Of a stretch of 64,000 bases of DNA, positions 16,044 to 23,086 are shown one piece after another (the stretch's first letter is position 1; each line of letters begins with the position of its first letter). A program made the position numbers and the translations under genes. A model generated the notes under the pieces. It saw only the letters and a list, made by a program, of their open reading frames with translations, searched no databases and was not told the DNA's origin. This DNA is from Thioalkalivibrio versutus. Lineage in GTDB: Bacteria; Pseudomonadota; Gammaproteobacteria; Ectothiorhodospirales; Ectothiorhodospiraceae. The stretch lies in the NCBI RefSeq assembly GCF_001999325.1, contig NZ_MVAR01000023.1, forward strand, positions 62,001 through 126,000, given 5' to 3'.

Positions 16044-16471
16044 CGGATCATCTCGGCTTGTCCTGGGCGTGCGCGGGTGCCGCGGGTCTTCGGGCCCTTG
16101 CGCACGGCGATGCGTACCAGTTCGTCCTCGTCTTTCATCAGGCGTTCCCTCTGTGCCTCGGTCAACAGCGGATTGCGCGCGACGAAGTAGCGCAGGTTGG
16201 GGTCGCGGTCGTTTACGCAGGCCTCCACCTGGTCCGGGGTCAGGTCCGGGCGCTTGGCGCAGTTGAGGCGCACGGTCTGGTTCGGGTCGGCCAGTAGGAG
16301 GACGACCTCTTCCGGCGTCAGGTCCATGCGCCGCGAGAAATACGCCTTCACCTGGGCGTGCTGGTCGCGTACCAGTAGCGAGCGCCACTTGTCCTCGAGG
16401 TCCGCGGACAGGGCCAGGTCCATGCGTTCCTCGAACGTCATCGCCTTGTATTGCTGCTTCAGTTCGGTCAT
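16040..16471 (-). CDS. Small leucine-rich-variant-like repeat protein
   Basis: A 143-residue soluble protein of unknown function, coupled by a TTGA overlap to the TlpA-like gene. After a helical N-terminus (MTELKQQYKAMTFEERMDLALS) it has three repeats of about 26 residues at 49-74, 75-99 and 100-126, each of the form (D/L)LT-x8-10-(D)-x3-VRxxxAKRP / LRYFVARNP / VRIAVRKGP. This is the pattern of LRV or HEAT-type solenoids, which bind proteins. The C-terminus is basic (RTRGTRARPGQ). The gene is divergent from nadA with 134 bases between them. A role as binding partner or adaptor is inference. Confidence 0.6.
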   Translation of the reverse strand: MTELKQQYKAMTFEERMDLALSADLEDKWRSLLVRDQHAQVKAYFSRRMDLTPEEVVLLLADPNQTVRLNCAKRPDLTPDQVEACVNDRDPNLRYFVARNPLLTEAQRERLMKDEDELVRIAVRKGPKTRGTRARPGQAEMIR

Positions 16472-16605
16472 GGCCGCGACATTATAGGCGGGCCGGTTGG
16501 GATGCGCGGATACGACCCCACAATGTGCAGGAACGACAGCGGCCGGGGCCCTGTCGTACTATTAGAAGACGATGATCTACCCCGGATCCTGGGGTGAGAG
16601 GGCAG

Positions 16606-17688
16606 ATGAACGCACCGGTGGCCGAAAAACCGATTTTCCACGTGCCGCGCACGGACCATGTGACGGCCTCGCTGCACGCGTTGACCGACACCCAGCGCGA
16701 CGAGCTGGTGCGCCGCATTAAGCGCTTGCTGATCGAGCGCAACGCGGTGCTGGTTGCGCATTACTACGTGGACGAATCCCTGCAGCGCCTGGCGGACGAG
16801 ACCGGCGGCTGTGTGTCCGACTCCCTGGAGATGGCGCGCTTCGGCAAGGAGCACCCGGCCGAGACGCTGGTGGTGGCCGGCGTGCGCTTCATGGGCGAGA
16901 CCGCCAAGATCCTGAGCCCGGAAAAGCGCGTGCTGATGCCGACGCTGGAGGCGGAGTGCTCGCTGGACCTCGGCTGCCCCCCGGACGACTTCGCGAAGTT
17001 CCGCGCGCAATACCCGGATCACACGGTCGTCGTGTATTCGAATACCTCGGTGGACGTGAAGGCGCAGGCCGATTACGTCGTCACCTCCAGCATCGCCGTG
17101 CCGTTGGTCGAGCACCTGCGCGACCAGGGCAAGAAGGTTCTCTGGGCCCCGGACAAGCACCTGGGCGATTACATCCGCCGTACCACCGGCGCCGACATGG
17201 TGCTTTGGGACGGCTCCTGCGTGGTGCACGACGAATTCCGCTCCTGGGCGCTGGAAGATCTGCGCGGGCGCCATCCCGGCGCCGCCGTGCTGGTCCACCC
17301 GGAATCCCCGCGCGAGGTGATCCACCAGGCGGATGTGGTGGGGTCCACCAGCCAGCTGATCGCGGCGGTGAAGGACCGCCCGGAACAGGAATTCATCGTC
17401 GCGACGGACAAGGGCATCTTCTACAAGATGCAGCAGGCCGCGCCGGACAAGAAGCTGATCGAGGCGCCCACTGGTGGCCACAGCGCCACCTGCACCAGTT
17501 GCGCGCACTGCCCGTGGATGGCGATGAACGATCTGGTCTCGCTGGCCGAGACACTGGAAGACACCAACGAGCCGGCGAAGAACGAGATCTTCGTCGACGA
17601 GACCGCGCGCCAGAAGGCCCTGGTCGCCACCCAGCGCATGCTCGATTTCGCCACCGAACATCGCAAGGCCACCGAAGGCGACGCCTGA
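16606..17688 (+). CDS. nadA: Quinolinate synthase A
   Basis: Iron-sulfur enzyme that condenses iminoaspartate with dihydroxyacetone phosphate to quinolinate in NAD synthesis. The 360-residue protein has the expected 4Fe-4S ligands, C118 (in [11 protein letters not shown]), C205 (DGSCVVHDE) and C302, the last Cys of TCTSCAHC, as in the E. coli-type enzyme. Substrate motifs AHYYVDE, FMGETAK and YSNTS are present. The ATG ([13 protein letters not shown]) is preceded by GAGAGGG; an in-frame GTG 12 bases earlier is less likely. Its partner nadB is not in the window. Confidence 0.96.
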   Translation: MNAPVAEKPIFHVPRTDHVTASLHALTDTQRDELVRRIKRLLIERNAVLVAHYYVDESLQRLADETGGCVSDSLEMARFGKEHPAETLVVAGVRFMGETAKILSPEKRVLMPTLEAECSLDLGCPPDDFAKFRAQYPDHTVVVYSNTSVDVKAQADYVVTSSIAVPLVEHLRDQGKKVLWAPDKHLGDYIRRTTGADMVLWDGSCVVHDEFRSWALEDLRGRHPGAAVLVHPESPREVIHQADVVGSTSQLIAAVKDRPEQEFIVATDKGIFYKMQQAAPDKKLIEAPTGGHSATCTSCAHCPWMAMNDLVSLAETLEDTNEPAKNEIFVDETARQKALVATQRMLDFATEHRKATEGDA

Positions 17689-17731
17689 GCACTTTGCCGG
17701 GATGACCGACGGGCATTAACAGGACGATGTA

Positions 17732-18043
17732 ATGGGCCAAATGTCTCGCAGGCTGGACCGTACCGCCGTCTTGAAGGCACTCAGGGATCACCGTGCGCAT
17801 CTCGAGCGCGAATTCGGCGTGTGCGGCCTGGCGCTGTTTGGCTCGCTGGCCCGCGACGAGGCCGGAGAGCAGAGTGACGTCGATATCCTGGTGGGTTACG
17901 ACGGCCCGGCCTCCGCACAACAGTATTTCGGTGTGCAGTTTTACCTCGAGGATCTTCTAGGGTATCCGGTGGATCTGGTCTCGGAAAAAGCTCTGCGCGC
18001 CGAGCTTCGTCCGTTCGTCGAGCGCGAGGCGATCCGTGTCTGA
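17732..18043 (+). CDS. mntA: MntA-like nucleotidyltransferase antitoxin
   Basis: Minimal nucleotidyltransferase of 103 residues, the antitoxin of a type VII (HEPN/MNT) module. It shows the family signature G37-S38-x10-D49-V-D51 (ALFGSLARDEAGEQSDVDIL), where the two Asp bind metal. In characterised pairs the enzyme adds AMP to a Tyr near the HEPN active site of the toxin. The toxin gene follows with an 8-base overlap if it starts at GTG. A second ATG 9 bases downstream is an alternative start. Confidence 0.9.
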   Translation: MGQMSRRLDRTAVLKALRDHRAHLEREFGVCGLALFGSLARDEAGEQSDVDILVGYDGPASAQQYFGVQFYLEDLLGYPVDLVSEKALRAELRPFVEREAIRV

Positions 18044-18389
18044 GTCCATGGCCGGGCGCGAGTGGCGTTTCTATCTGGACGACATGGTTCGGTTCGCGCG
18101 CAAGGCGATGGCCTATACGGATGGTCTTGATCGCGACATGTTCATACGGAATGAGCTCGTCTTCGACGCCGTACTCCGTAACCTCGAGCTGATCGGCGAG
18201 GCTGCCAGTCATGTGCCCTCCGAGGTCCGGGAGGCGCATCCGGATATTCCCTGGCGCATGATCGTTGCTACCCGCAATCGGCTGATCCATGCCTATCTGG
18301 GTATCGACAGCGACACGATCTGGAATTTGGTGGACGAGCACCTTCCAGATTTGGTCAGCGGTCTCGAGAAAATGCGCCAGGAGTTGTAG
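18036..18389 (+). CDS. hepT: HepT-like HEPN ribonuclease toxin
   Basis: HEPN-domain protein (DUF86), 117 residues from the GTG or 113 from the ATG at 18048. The RNase motif R-x4-H-x-Y is intact: R80-NRLI-H85-A-Y87. The helix bundle includes ELVFDAVLRNLELIGEAASHVPSEVRE, typical of HepT. It overlaps mntA, so toxin and antitoxin are made together. Tyr87 is the expected AMPylation target. Relatives cut tRNA or mRNA when not modified. Nearby genes give no hint of phage or plasmid origin. Confidence 0.9.
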   Translation: MSESMAGREWRFYLDDMVRFARKAMAYTDGLDRDMFIRNELVFDAVLRNLELIGEAASHVPSEVREAHPDIPWRMIVATRNRLIHAYLGIDSDTIWNLVDEHLPDLVSGLEKMRQEL

Positions 18390-18465
18390 GGGCTAGGGTT
18401 TTTTGGCCGACTGTCGGGCTTCGACGTCCGCCGCTAGCTGCGTGGGACATGTGTTCCATCGGTTT

Positions 18466-18672
18466 TTATCGGTCGTTAAGCCACGCGGCCCACTGCGAGT
18501 GGGTGGAGGCGTCCACGCCGGCAGCCTTTGCTTCCTGCTGCAGGTGGGTCTGCAGGTCGGCCATCAGTTCGGAATCCATCAGCTCGGGCTCCAGCGTCAG
18601 TTGCGCGTGCAGCGTGCTGTAGACGAGCTTCAGTTCATTCACCGGATAATGCGACCAGTCGAGGTGGGCCAT
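18466..18672 (-). CDS. Small hypothetical protein
   Basis: A 68-residue protein I do not recognise. It is acidic, predicted mainly helical (HYPVNELKLVYSTLHAQLTLEPELMDSELMADLQTHLQQEAKAAG), without signal peptide or Cys, and ends QWAAWLNDR. The coding reading is supported by codon use like that of its neighbours and by its isolation between two genes on the opposite strand. It converges with hepT. Confidence 0.55.
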   Translation of the reverse strand: MAHLDWSHYPVNELKLVYSTLHAQLTLEPELMDSELMADLQTHLQQEAKAAGVDASTHSQWAAWLNDR

Positions 18673-18770
18673 GGTGTCCGTTCTCCATATGGGGTGGGTA
18701 ACTCGTGTCTCTGAATATAGCTTGGCGTTGACCTCGGTGGCTGGACAAATGGGCTTGCGGGGTATCGGAC

Positions 18771-19127
18771 ATGTTTAAGCGGCGGGCGCGCCTGCTGGTG
18801 GCGGCCGAGCGGGCCGACGGGCGTGCTGCACGCGTGGCCGAGCTGGGCGCAGCAGCGGAGTTCGAGGACTGGATCGAGGTGCGCCCGGCGCGGATCATGG
18901 GCGGGGTCACGGCAGAGGATCTGGCGTGGGCCGACCTGCTCGTGGCGGTCGACGCGGCGGCCGCCCGCGCGATGCCCGCCGAACGCCCGGCCACCTGCCG
19001 TCCGAAGTACTGGACGCTGCCGGGCGAGACCGGGGCGGCGTTCGACCTGCAGACCCTGGAGGCGCTGCGTTGCATGGTTGGGGGGATGCGCATGCTCGCG
19101 CGCGTGGACGCTGAAGACGACGCCTGA
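18771..19127 (+). CDS. Hypothetical protein, resembles C-terminal half of low-molecular-weight phosphatases
   Basis: A 118-residue protein not assigned with confidence. The segment VRPARIMGGVTAEDLAWADLLVAVDAAAARAM resembles the helix-strand block of low-molecular-weight protein tyrosine phosphatases (ARPVT-x-LAWADLV), followed by CRPKYWTLP. The catalytic Cys-x5-Arg loop that should lie near the N-terminus is absent; that end reads MFKRRARLLVAAERADGR. It may therefore be a degenerate or non-catalytic relative. The start is the only ATG in a suitable place. Alone in its transcription unit, with repeats downstream. Confidence 0.5.
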   Translation: MFKRRARLLVAAERADGRAARVAELGAAAEFEDWIEVRPARIMGGVTAEDLAWADLLVAVDAAAARAMPAERPATCRPKYWTLPGETGAAFDLQTLEALRCMVGGMRMLARVDAEDDA

Positions 19128-19144
19128 CGCATCCTTTCCTCGTT

Positions 19145-19244
19145 CGTCATCCCGGAAACCGGGTAGCGGTTATCCGGGATCTCCTGACCCTGTCACCGTT
19201 CCGGCGAGATCCCGGCTCTACGCTCCGCTTCGGCCGGGATGACG
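19145..19244. repeat. Repeat of the CGTCATCCCGG family
   Basis: A 100-base element with inverted ends CGTCATCCCGG and CCGGGATGACG and an inner GGTTATCCGGGATCTC / GAGATCCCGGCTCTACGC pair. Related to the element at 5951-6125. Noncoding. Confidence 0.7.
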
Positions 19245-19252
19245 ATATCCTC

Positions 19253-19382
19253 CGTCATTGCGAGGCCCGCGAGGGGGCGTGGCAATATCCATCCGAAATC
19301 CCGATGCTTGCCTCGCGGGTGAGGGGGTGGCGTTTGGGCTGTCTGCGGAGGTCGCCACGGCGCGGCGCGCCTCGCGATGACG
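19253..19382. repeat. Repeat of the CGTCATTGCGAGG family
   Basis: A 130-base element with ends CGTCATTGCGAGG and CCTCGCGATGACG, placed 8 bases after the previous repeat. The ends match those of the elements flanking speE, but the interior is different. Together the two repeats fill most of the 303-base spacer 19128-19430; no gene is seen there. Confidence 0.7.
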
Positions 19383-19430
19383 TGCTCATCAATCCGTTGT
19401 GGGGAGGCTCCACCGGGGGCTGAGGTGCTT

Positions 19431-19961
19431 CTACTCGGGGTGGTAGGGGACGGGTGCGCGGGCGTGGAGCTGGGCCAGGTGGTCTTCGTAGAGCGCCCAG
19501 ATGCGTGGGGCGATGGCGCCGCGTGAGCCGGGGTAGGTGAGGCGGTCGGGGTTGAAGCTGATCAGGCGCTCGATCTCGGTGCAGCGCAGTTCCTCGTTGA
19601 TCACGTTGAAGATGAGGATCTGCGTACCCTGGTCGGCGATGGGCAGCAGGGCGCCGATGAGGCCGGTGTCGTTCAGCCCGGGGTCGCTGCGGGCATCGCC
19701 CAGCTCGGCGGGGGGGCGCACCAGTGTGCCCAACAGCTCCTGATAGGCCTGGTCACAGGCATAGCAGATTTCCGGTGCACGCAGGCCCTGCACGCGCGCA
19801 CAGGCTTGACGCACCGTTCCGTCTGGCAGCGCCATGCGTTCCGGGGCGACCGGGATGCGGTTGGTCTTGCCGTTCGGAAGCAGGCGCGGGACCGACTCCT
19901 GGCAGGAGGGGCAGCGCCATGTTGAGACTCGCGGGCCGTCGATTACGTTATTGGGCGGCAT
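19431..19961 (-). CDS. Hypothetical protein with two CxxC knuckles
   Basis: A 176-residue protein of unknown function. Two CxxC pairs, C17-P-S-C20 near the N-terminus and C66-Y-A-C69, could together bind one zinc. The C-terminal half has no Cys except in EELRCTEIERL and contains the hydrophobic LNDTGLIGALLPIADQGTQILIFNVINEEL stretch. No signal peptide. It stands alone between repeat clusters, with no obvious operon partner. Confidence 0.6.
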   Translation of the reverse strand: MPPNNVIDGPRVSTWRCPSCQESVPRLLPNGKTNRIPVAPERMALPDGTVRQACARVQGLRAPEICYACDQAYQELLGTLVRPPAELGDARSDPGLNDTGLIGALLPIADQGTQILIFNVINEELRCTEIERLISFNPDRLTYPGSRGAIAPRIWALYEDHLAQLHARAPVPYHPE

Positions 19962-20026
19962 GCGGCGCTCCCCGGAAAATAGATGGGGTCAGTATACGGC
20001 GCGGCGAGGGGCTTGTTGGGGATGGC

Positions 20027-20096
20027 CCGCGGGCGAACGCTCCGGCCAGGATCTGGCGCGGGCAGGGCCATTCGCGGGCAGGCCCGTTCCCACAAG
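20027..20096. repeat. REP-like palindromic repeats of Pseudomonas type
   Basis: TTCGCGGGCAGGCCCGTTCC at 20071-20090 contains the hairpin CGGGC-AG-GCCCG and matches the classic Pseudomonas REP pattern. A second, degenerate copy in the opposite orientation (GGCCCGCGGGCGAACGCTCC) lies about 20033-20052, making a BIME-like pair. Sits in the 175-base gap before the thioredoxin-family gene. Confidence 0.55.
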
Positions 20097-20136
20097 GCTG
20101 TTACCACAAAAACTTGTTTGAACAGGAGTGCCCGGT

Positions 20137-20718
20137 TCAGCCGAAGTAGTCGGGCTCGTTGCCCGGGCGCCACTTGATGTTGCAGCCGAGGCTCGGGTGC
20201 TGGGGCTCGGGGGCTGCCTGGCCGTCGAGCAGGGCATCGCTGGCCGCGCGCAGATCGCGTCCGGTGACTGGGGTGTCGGAGCCCGGGCGGGACGCGTCGA
20301 ACTGGCCGCGATAATAGAGCTTGCGTTCGGCGTCGAACAGGTAGAAGTCCGGGGTGCAGGCGGCGTGATAGGCCTTGGCGACGGACTGGTCCTCGTCCAG
20401 GCAGTAGGGGAAGTTGTAGCCGAAGCGGCGGGCGTCGTCCTTCATCTTGTCCGGGGCGTCGTCCGGTACGGCCTGGATGTCGTTGGAGTTGATCGCGATG
20501 ACCGCGATGCCCTTGCTCGAGTATTCGCGGCCGTAGCGGGCGAACTCGTGCCGGACCAGCTGCACGAACGGGCAGTGATTGCATATAAAGGCGATCATGT
20601 AGCCTTTCGCGTTGGGGAAGCTGTCGAGGCTGATGGTCTCGCCGGAGACGACGTCCGGAAGGGAAAAGCCGGGTGCCTCGGTGCCGAGTTCGATCATCTG
20701 CGAGGGGGTGCGGGCCAT
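20137..20718 (-). CDS. Thioredoxin-fold AhpC/TSA-like protein
   Basis: Cytoplasmic thiol protein of the alkyl hydroperoxide reductase/redoxin superfamily, 193 residues. It begins MARTPSQMIELGTEAPGFSLPDVVSGETISL, then has the active site C46-N-H-C49 in FICNHCPFVQLV, typical of a group with a vicinal CxxC in place of a peroxidatic Cys. Further Cys occur in YNFPYCLDEDQSV, AACTPDFYLF (a strong family signature) and SLGCNIKW. GGAG lies 7-10 bases before the ATG. The substrate is unknown; it may be a general disulfide reductase or peroxidase. Confidence 0.85.
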   Translation of the reverse strand: MARTPSQMIELGTEAPGFSLPDVVSGETISLDSFPNAKGYMIAFICNHCPFVQLVRHEFARYGREYSSKGIAVIAINSNDIQAVPDDAPDKMKDDARRFGYNFPYCLDEDQSVAKAYHAACTPDFYLFDAERKLYYRGQFDASRPGSDTPVTGRDLRAASDALLDGQAAPEPQHPSLGCNIKWRPGNEPDYFG

Positions 20719-20833
20719 GACTGCTCCAGTGTTCGGATTTGCGACAATTATACGGCGTTGGCCGGGGGTGCTTGAAACCTTCCGGCCCCGCCAGCACTCT
20801 TCGAGATAATACCCGAGCAATGGAGTAAGGAAT

Positions 20834-21574
20834 ATGGGCTGGGTGACCGGTGTCGTACAGGAGCGCAAGCAGTGGACGGATCGGCTGTTCTCGTTGCGGG
20901 TGGATGCCGAGGTCGAGCTGTTCAAGGCCGGGCAGTTCAACCGCCTGCGTCTGGAGATCGACGGCGAGCCGGTGGCGCGGCCGTATTCCTATGTGAATGC
21001 GCCGGGCGAAACGCCGCTGGACTTCTATTTGATCACCGTTCCGGATGGACCGCTGTCCAATCGTCTGGCGCAACTGGGGCCGGGCGACACGGTGGAGCTG
21101 ATGCCGCGCGCGACCGGCTTTTTCACCCTGGATGAGCTACCGGACAGCCGCGACCTGTGGCTGCTTTCCACGGGCACTGCGCTGGGGCCGTTCCTGTCCA
21201 TGCTGAAGACCGATACCCCCTGGGAACGCTTCGAGAACATCCGCCTGATCCACGCGGCGCGCAAGGCCGAAGAACTGACCTATCAGGACACCATCCGGCA
21301 GTTCCAGGAACGTGATGCGAAGCGGTTCCAGTACATCCCGTTTGTCAGCCGCGAGCCGTTCCCGGGTGGGCTCGAGGGCCGGGTACCGGCCGCGATTGCC
21401 GAGGGCCGCCTGGAGCATCACGCGGGCCTGAAGATCACGCCGGAGCACTCCCAGGTCATGCTGTGCGGCAACCCGGACATGGTGAAGGATACCGCCGCGA
21501 TCCTGCGCGAGCGCGGGCTGGAGAAGAACCGCCGACGCAAGCCGGGGCAGATCACGACCGAGAACTACTGGTAG
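20834..21574 (+). CDS. fpr: Ferredoxin--NADP reductase
   Basis: Flavoenzyme that transfers electrons between NADPH and ferredoxin or flavodoxin. The 246-residue length and motifs fit bacterial Fpr: FAD binding RPYSYVNAP, the isoalloxazine-contacting LSNRLAQLGPGD, NADP binding LLSTGTALGPFLSML and VMLCGNPDMVKDT, and a C-terminal TENYW ending in an aromatic residue stacked on the flavin. It is the first gene in its own unit, divergent from the thioredoxin-fold gene. A long perfect palindrome follows the stop. Confidence 0.94.
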   Translation: MGWVTGVVQERKQWTDRLFSLRVDAEVELFKAGQFNRLRLEIDGEPVARPYSYVNAPGETPLDFYLITVPDGPLSNRLAQLGPGDTVELMPRATGFFTLDELPDSRDLWLLSTGTALGPFLSMLKTDTPWERFENIRLIHAARKAEELTYQDTIRQFQERDAKRFQYIPFVSREPFPGGLEGRVPAAIAEGRLEHHAGLKITPEHSQVMLCGNPDMVKDTAAILRERGLEKNRRRKPGQITTENYW

Positions 21575-21588
21575 GTCCCCGGATATGT

Positions 21589-21661
21589 AGGAGCGTGCTT
21601 GCACGCGAAGCCCCTGCCAAAGTCGGAAGTGGGCAGGGGCTTCGCGTGCAAGCACGCTCCT
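21589..21661. repeat. 30-bp perfect palindrome, REP/BIME type
   Basis: Arms 21589-21618 and 21632-21661 are exact reverse complements (30 bases each) with a 13-base loop. Each arm begins AGGAGCGTGCTTGCACGCGA, the Pseudomonas-type REP pattern, and itself holds GCGTGCTTGCACGC. It lies between the convergent ends of fpr and the hydrolase gene and could act as a two-way transcription stop. No RAYT transposase is in the window. Confidence 0.85.
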
Positions 21662-21682
21662 GCGAGTATCAAGCCCCCGGTG

Positions 21683-22453
21683 CTAGTCCAGCAGGTTCAC
21701 CGACCAGGCGCGGATCAGGCCGGCGACATAGCGGGTGTGTTCCGGGCGCGAGAGCAGGTGGTCGGTCTGGTGCAGGGCGACGAAGCTCTTCGGGTGATGG
21801 GCCTGCTGGAAAATCTTGCGGGCGTGGTCGACGCTGACCACGGTGTCGCCCGGTGCATGCAGCAGCAGGAGTGGCTGCTCCAGGGTCTCCAGTGCGGCAT
21901 CCAGGGTCGGCTCCTCGATCGACTCGATAAAGGCGTGGCCGATTTCCACCGGGCGCCCGCCGATGCTGATGCGGGCCGAACCCTCGCGCCGAATCTCCTC
22001 CGCGGTATCGCCGAACAGGTGGGCGACATGGCCGGGGCGGCTGGGGGCGGCGATGGTCACGATGCCGTCCAGTGACTCGCGCTGCGCCCCCACATAGATC
22101 GCCATGGCGCCGCCGAAGCTATGGCCGATCAGCAGGTTGGTATGCCGCCCCGTGTAGGTCTCCAGCGCCTCGATGGCGGAGTGCAGATCCTCGCAGTAGG
22201 TCGCAAGCGTGCTGTCGCGAAACTCCCCTTCGGAGTCGCCCAGCCCCATGAAGTCGAAGCGCAGGGTGGCGATGCCTTCCGCGGCCAGGGCGCGCGCCAG
22301 GCGCACCGTGGCGGGGAAGTCCTTGGAGCAGGCGAAACAGTGGGCAATGCAGGCCTGGCCGCGGAGGGCATCGGGCTCGGGCGCGACGATCACGCCGCCG
22401 AGGCGGGCGCCGCGCGGGGTCTGAATGGTCAGCGGCGTGTTGTGGATCGCCAT
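21683..22453 (-). CDS. Alpha/beta hydrolase
   Basis: Serine hydrolase of 256 residues. The nucleophile elbow is G110-H-S112-F-G-G; the acid lies in LLLHAPGDTVVSV and the His in TDHLLSRP, so the triad appears intact. HCFACSKDFPATVRLARALA and LRFDFMGLGDSEGEF are hallmarks of the hydrolase half of the fused hydrolase/OsmC proteins found in many bacteria; the OsmC half is missing here. Substrate unknown. No partner is cotranscribed. Confidence 0.85.
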   Translation of the reverse strand: MAIHNTPLTIQTPRGARLGGVIVAPEPDALRGQACIAHCFACSKDFPATVRLARALAAEGIATLRFDFMGLGDSEGEFRDSTLATYCEDLHSAIEALETYTGRHTNLLIGHSFGGAMAIYVGAQRESLDGIVTIAAPSRPGHVAHLFGDTAEEIRREGSARISIGGRPVEIGHAFIESIEEPTLDAALETLEQPLLLLHAPGDTVVSVDHARKIFQQAHHPKSFVALHQTDHLLSRPEHTRYVAGLIRAWSVNLLD

Positions 22454-22591
22454 CGGGGGCTCCGGATGCAGGGTATTCGCTATGGTCCCACCGGGGACGG
22501 TCTGCGATCATACGGGTTTGATGATCCGAATGGCCACGCGGGGTGTCTCCCGGTATACGGCCACCACTTCACGGGACCACTGGGGGACGGC

Positions 22592-22792
22592 TTGGAAACC
22601 GAGAGTCAGATTCGCGCACGCCTGGCCGAGCTGGAGGCCGAGCACCGGGCTCTGGATTCCGCGATCGGCGTGATGCACGAGCAGGCCGCACCGGACATCT
22701 TCGCCATCCAGCGCCTGAAGAAGCGCAAGCTGCAGTTGAAGGACTCTATCCAGCGCCTGCGCAGCCGCCTGATCCCCGACCTCAACGCCTGA
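22592..22792 (+). CDS. DUF465 (YdcH-like) small coiled-coil protein
   Basis: A 66-residue helical protein with the DUF465 pattern: IRARLAELEAEHRALDSAIGVMHEQ, then IQRLKKRKLQLKDSIQRLRSRLIPDL. The likely start is a TTG preceded by GGGGGACGG; the same frame is open further upstream but does not look coding. Members are short coiled coils of unknown function, common in proteobacteria. Position between two spacers gives no functional clue. Confidence 0.75.
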   Translation: METESQIRARLAELEAEHRALDSAIGVMHEQAAPDIFAIQRLKKRKLQLKDSIQRLRSRLIPDLNA

Positions 22793-22861
22793 CCCGGGTG
22801 TATTCACCACGAAGCGGATGAAGGCACGAAGACGGGCAGGGATCAGGCGGTTGTCAGGCGA

Positions 22862-22949
22862 GTAGGATGCGTTGAGCGTTGCGAAACGCATCAGGGGGTG
22901 GCAGTTCCGCGGAACCGATGCGATTCGCTGTGCTCATCGGCATCCTACC
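22862..22949. repeat. Inverted pair of GTAGGRTGC-family repeats
   Basis: Forward copy GTAGGATGCGTTGAGCGTTG at 22862-22892 and a reverse copy at 22916-22949 ending GCATCCTAC. Same family as 1578-1660. Lies downstream of fccB and the DUF465 gene. Confidence 0.7.
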
Positions 22950-23030
22950 CTTCTTGTATGTTATCCCCGGTTTCATCCGTGACCTCTGTGGTGCAAATCG
23001 CCCTTCTTTGTGTACTTCGTGGTGGCCAAC

Positions 23031-23057
23031 AAAAAACGGCGCCCGGAGGCGCCGTTT
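23031..23057 (-). terminator. Rho-independent terminator of fccAB
   Basis: Perfect 10-base stem AAACGGCGCC / GGCGCCGTTT with a 4-base loop at 23034-23057. On the minus strand it ends in a run of T, 30 bases after the fccB stop codon. Confidence 0.85.
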
Positions 23058-23086
23058 GAGTGTGTTCCATAGTGGAACGCTGGAGC

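Noticed and set aside
21589-21661. CRISPR repeat
   Set aside because: It is a single inverted palindrome and not a regularly spaced direct repeat; no cas genes are near.
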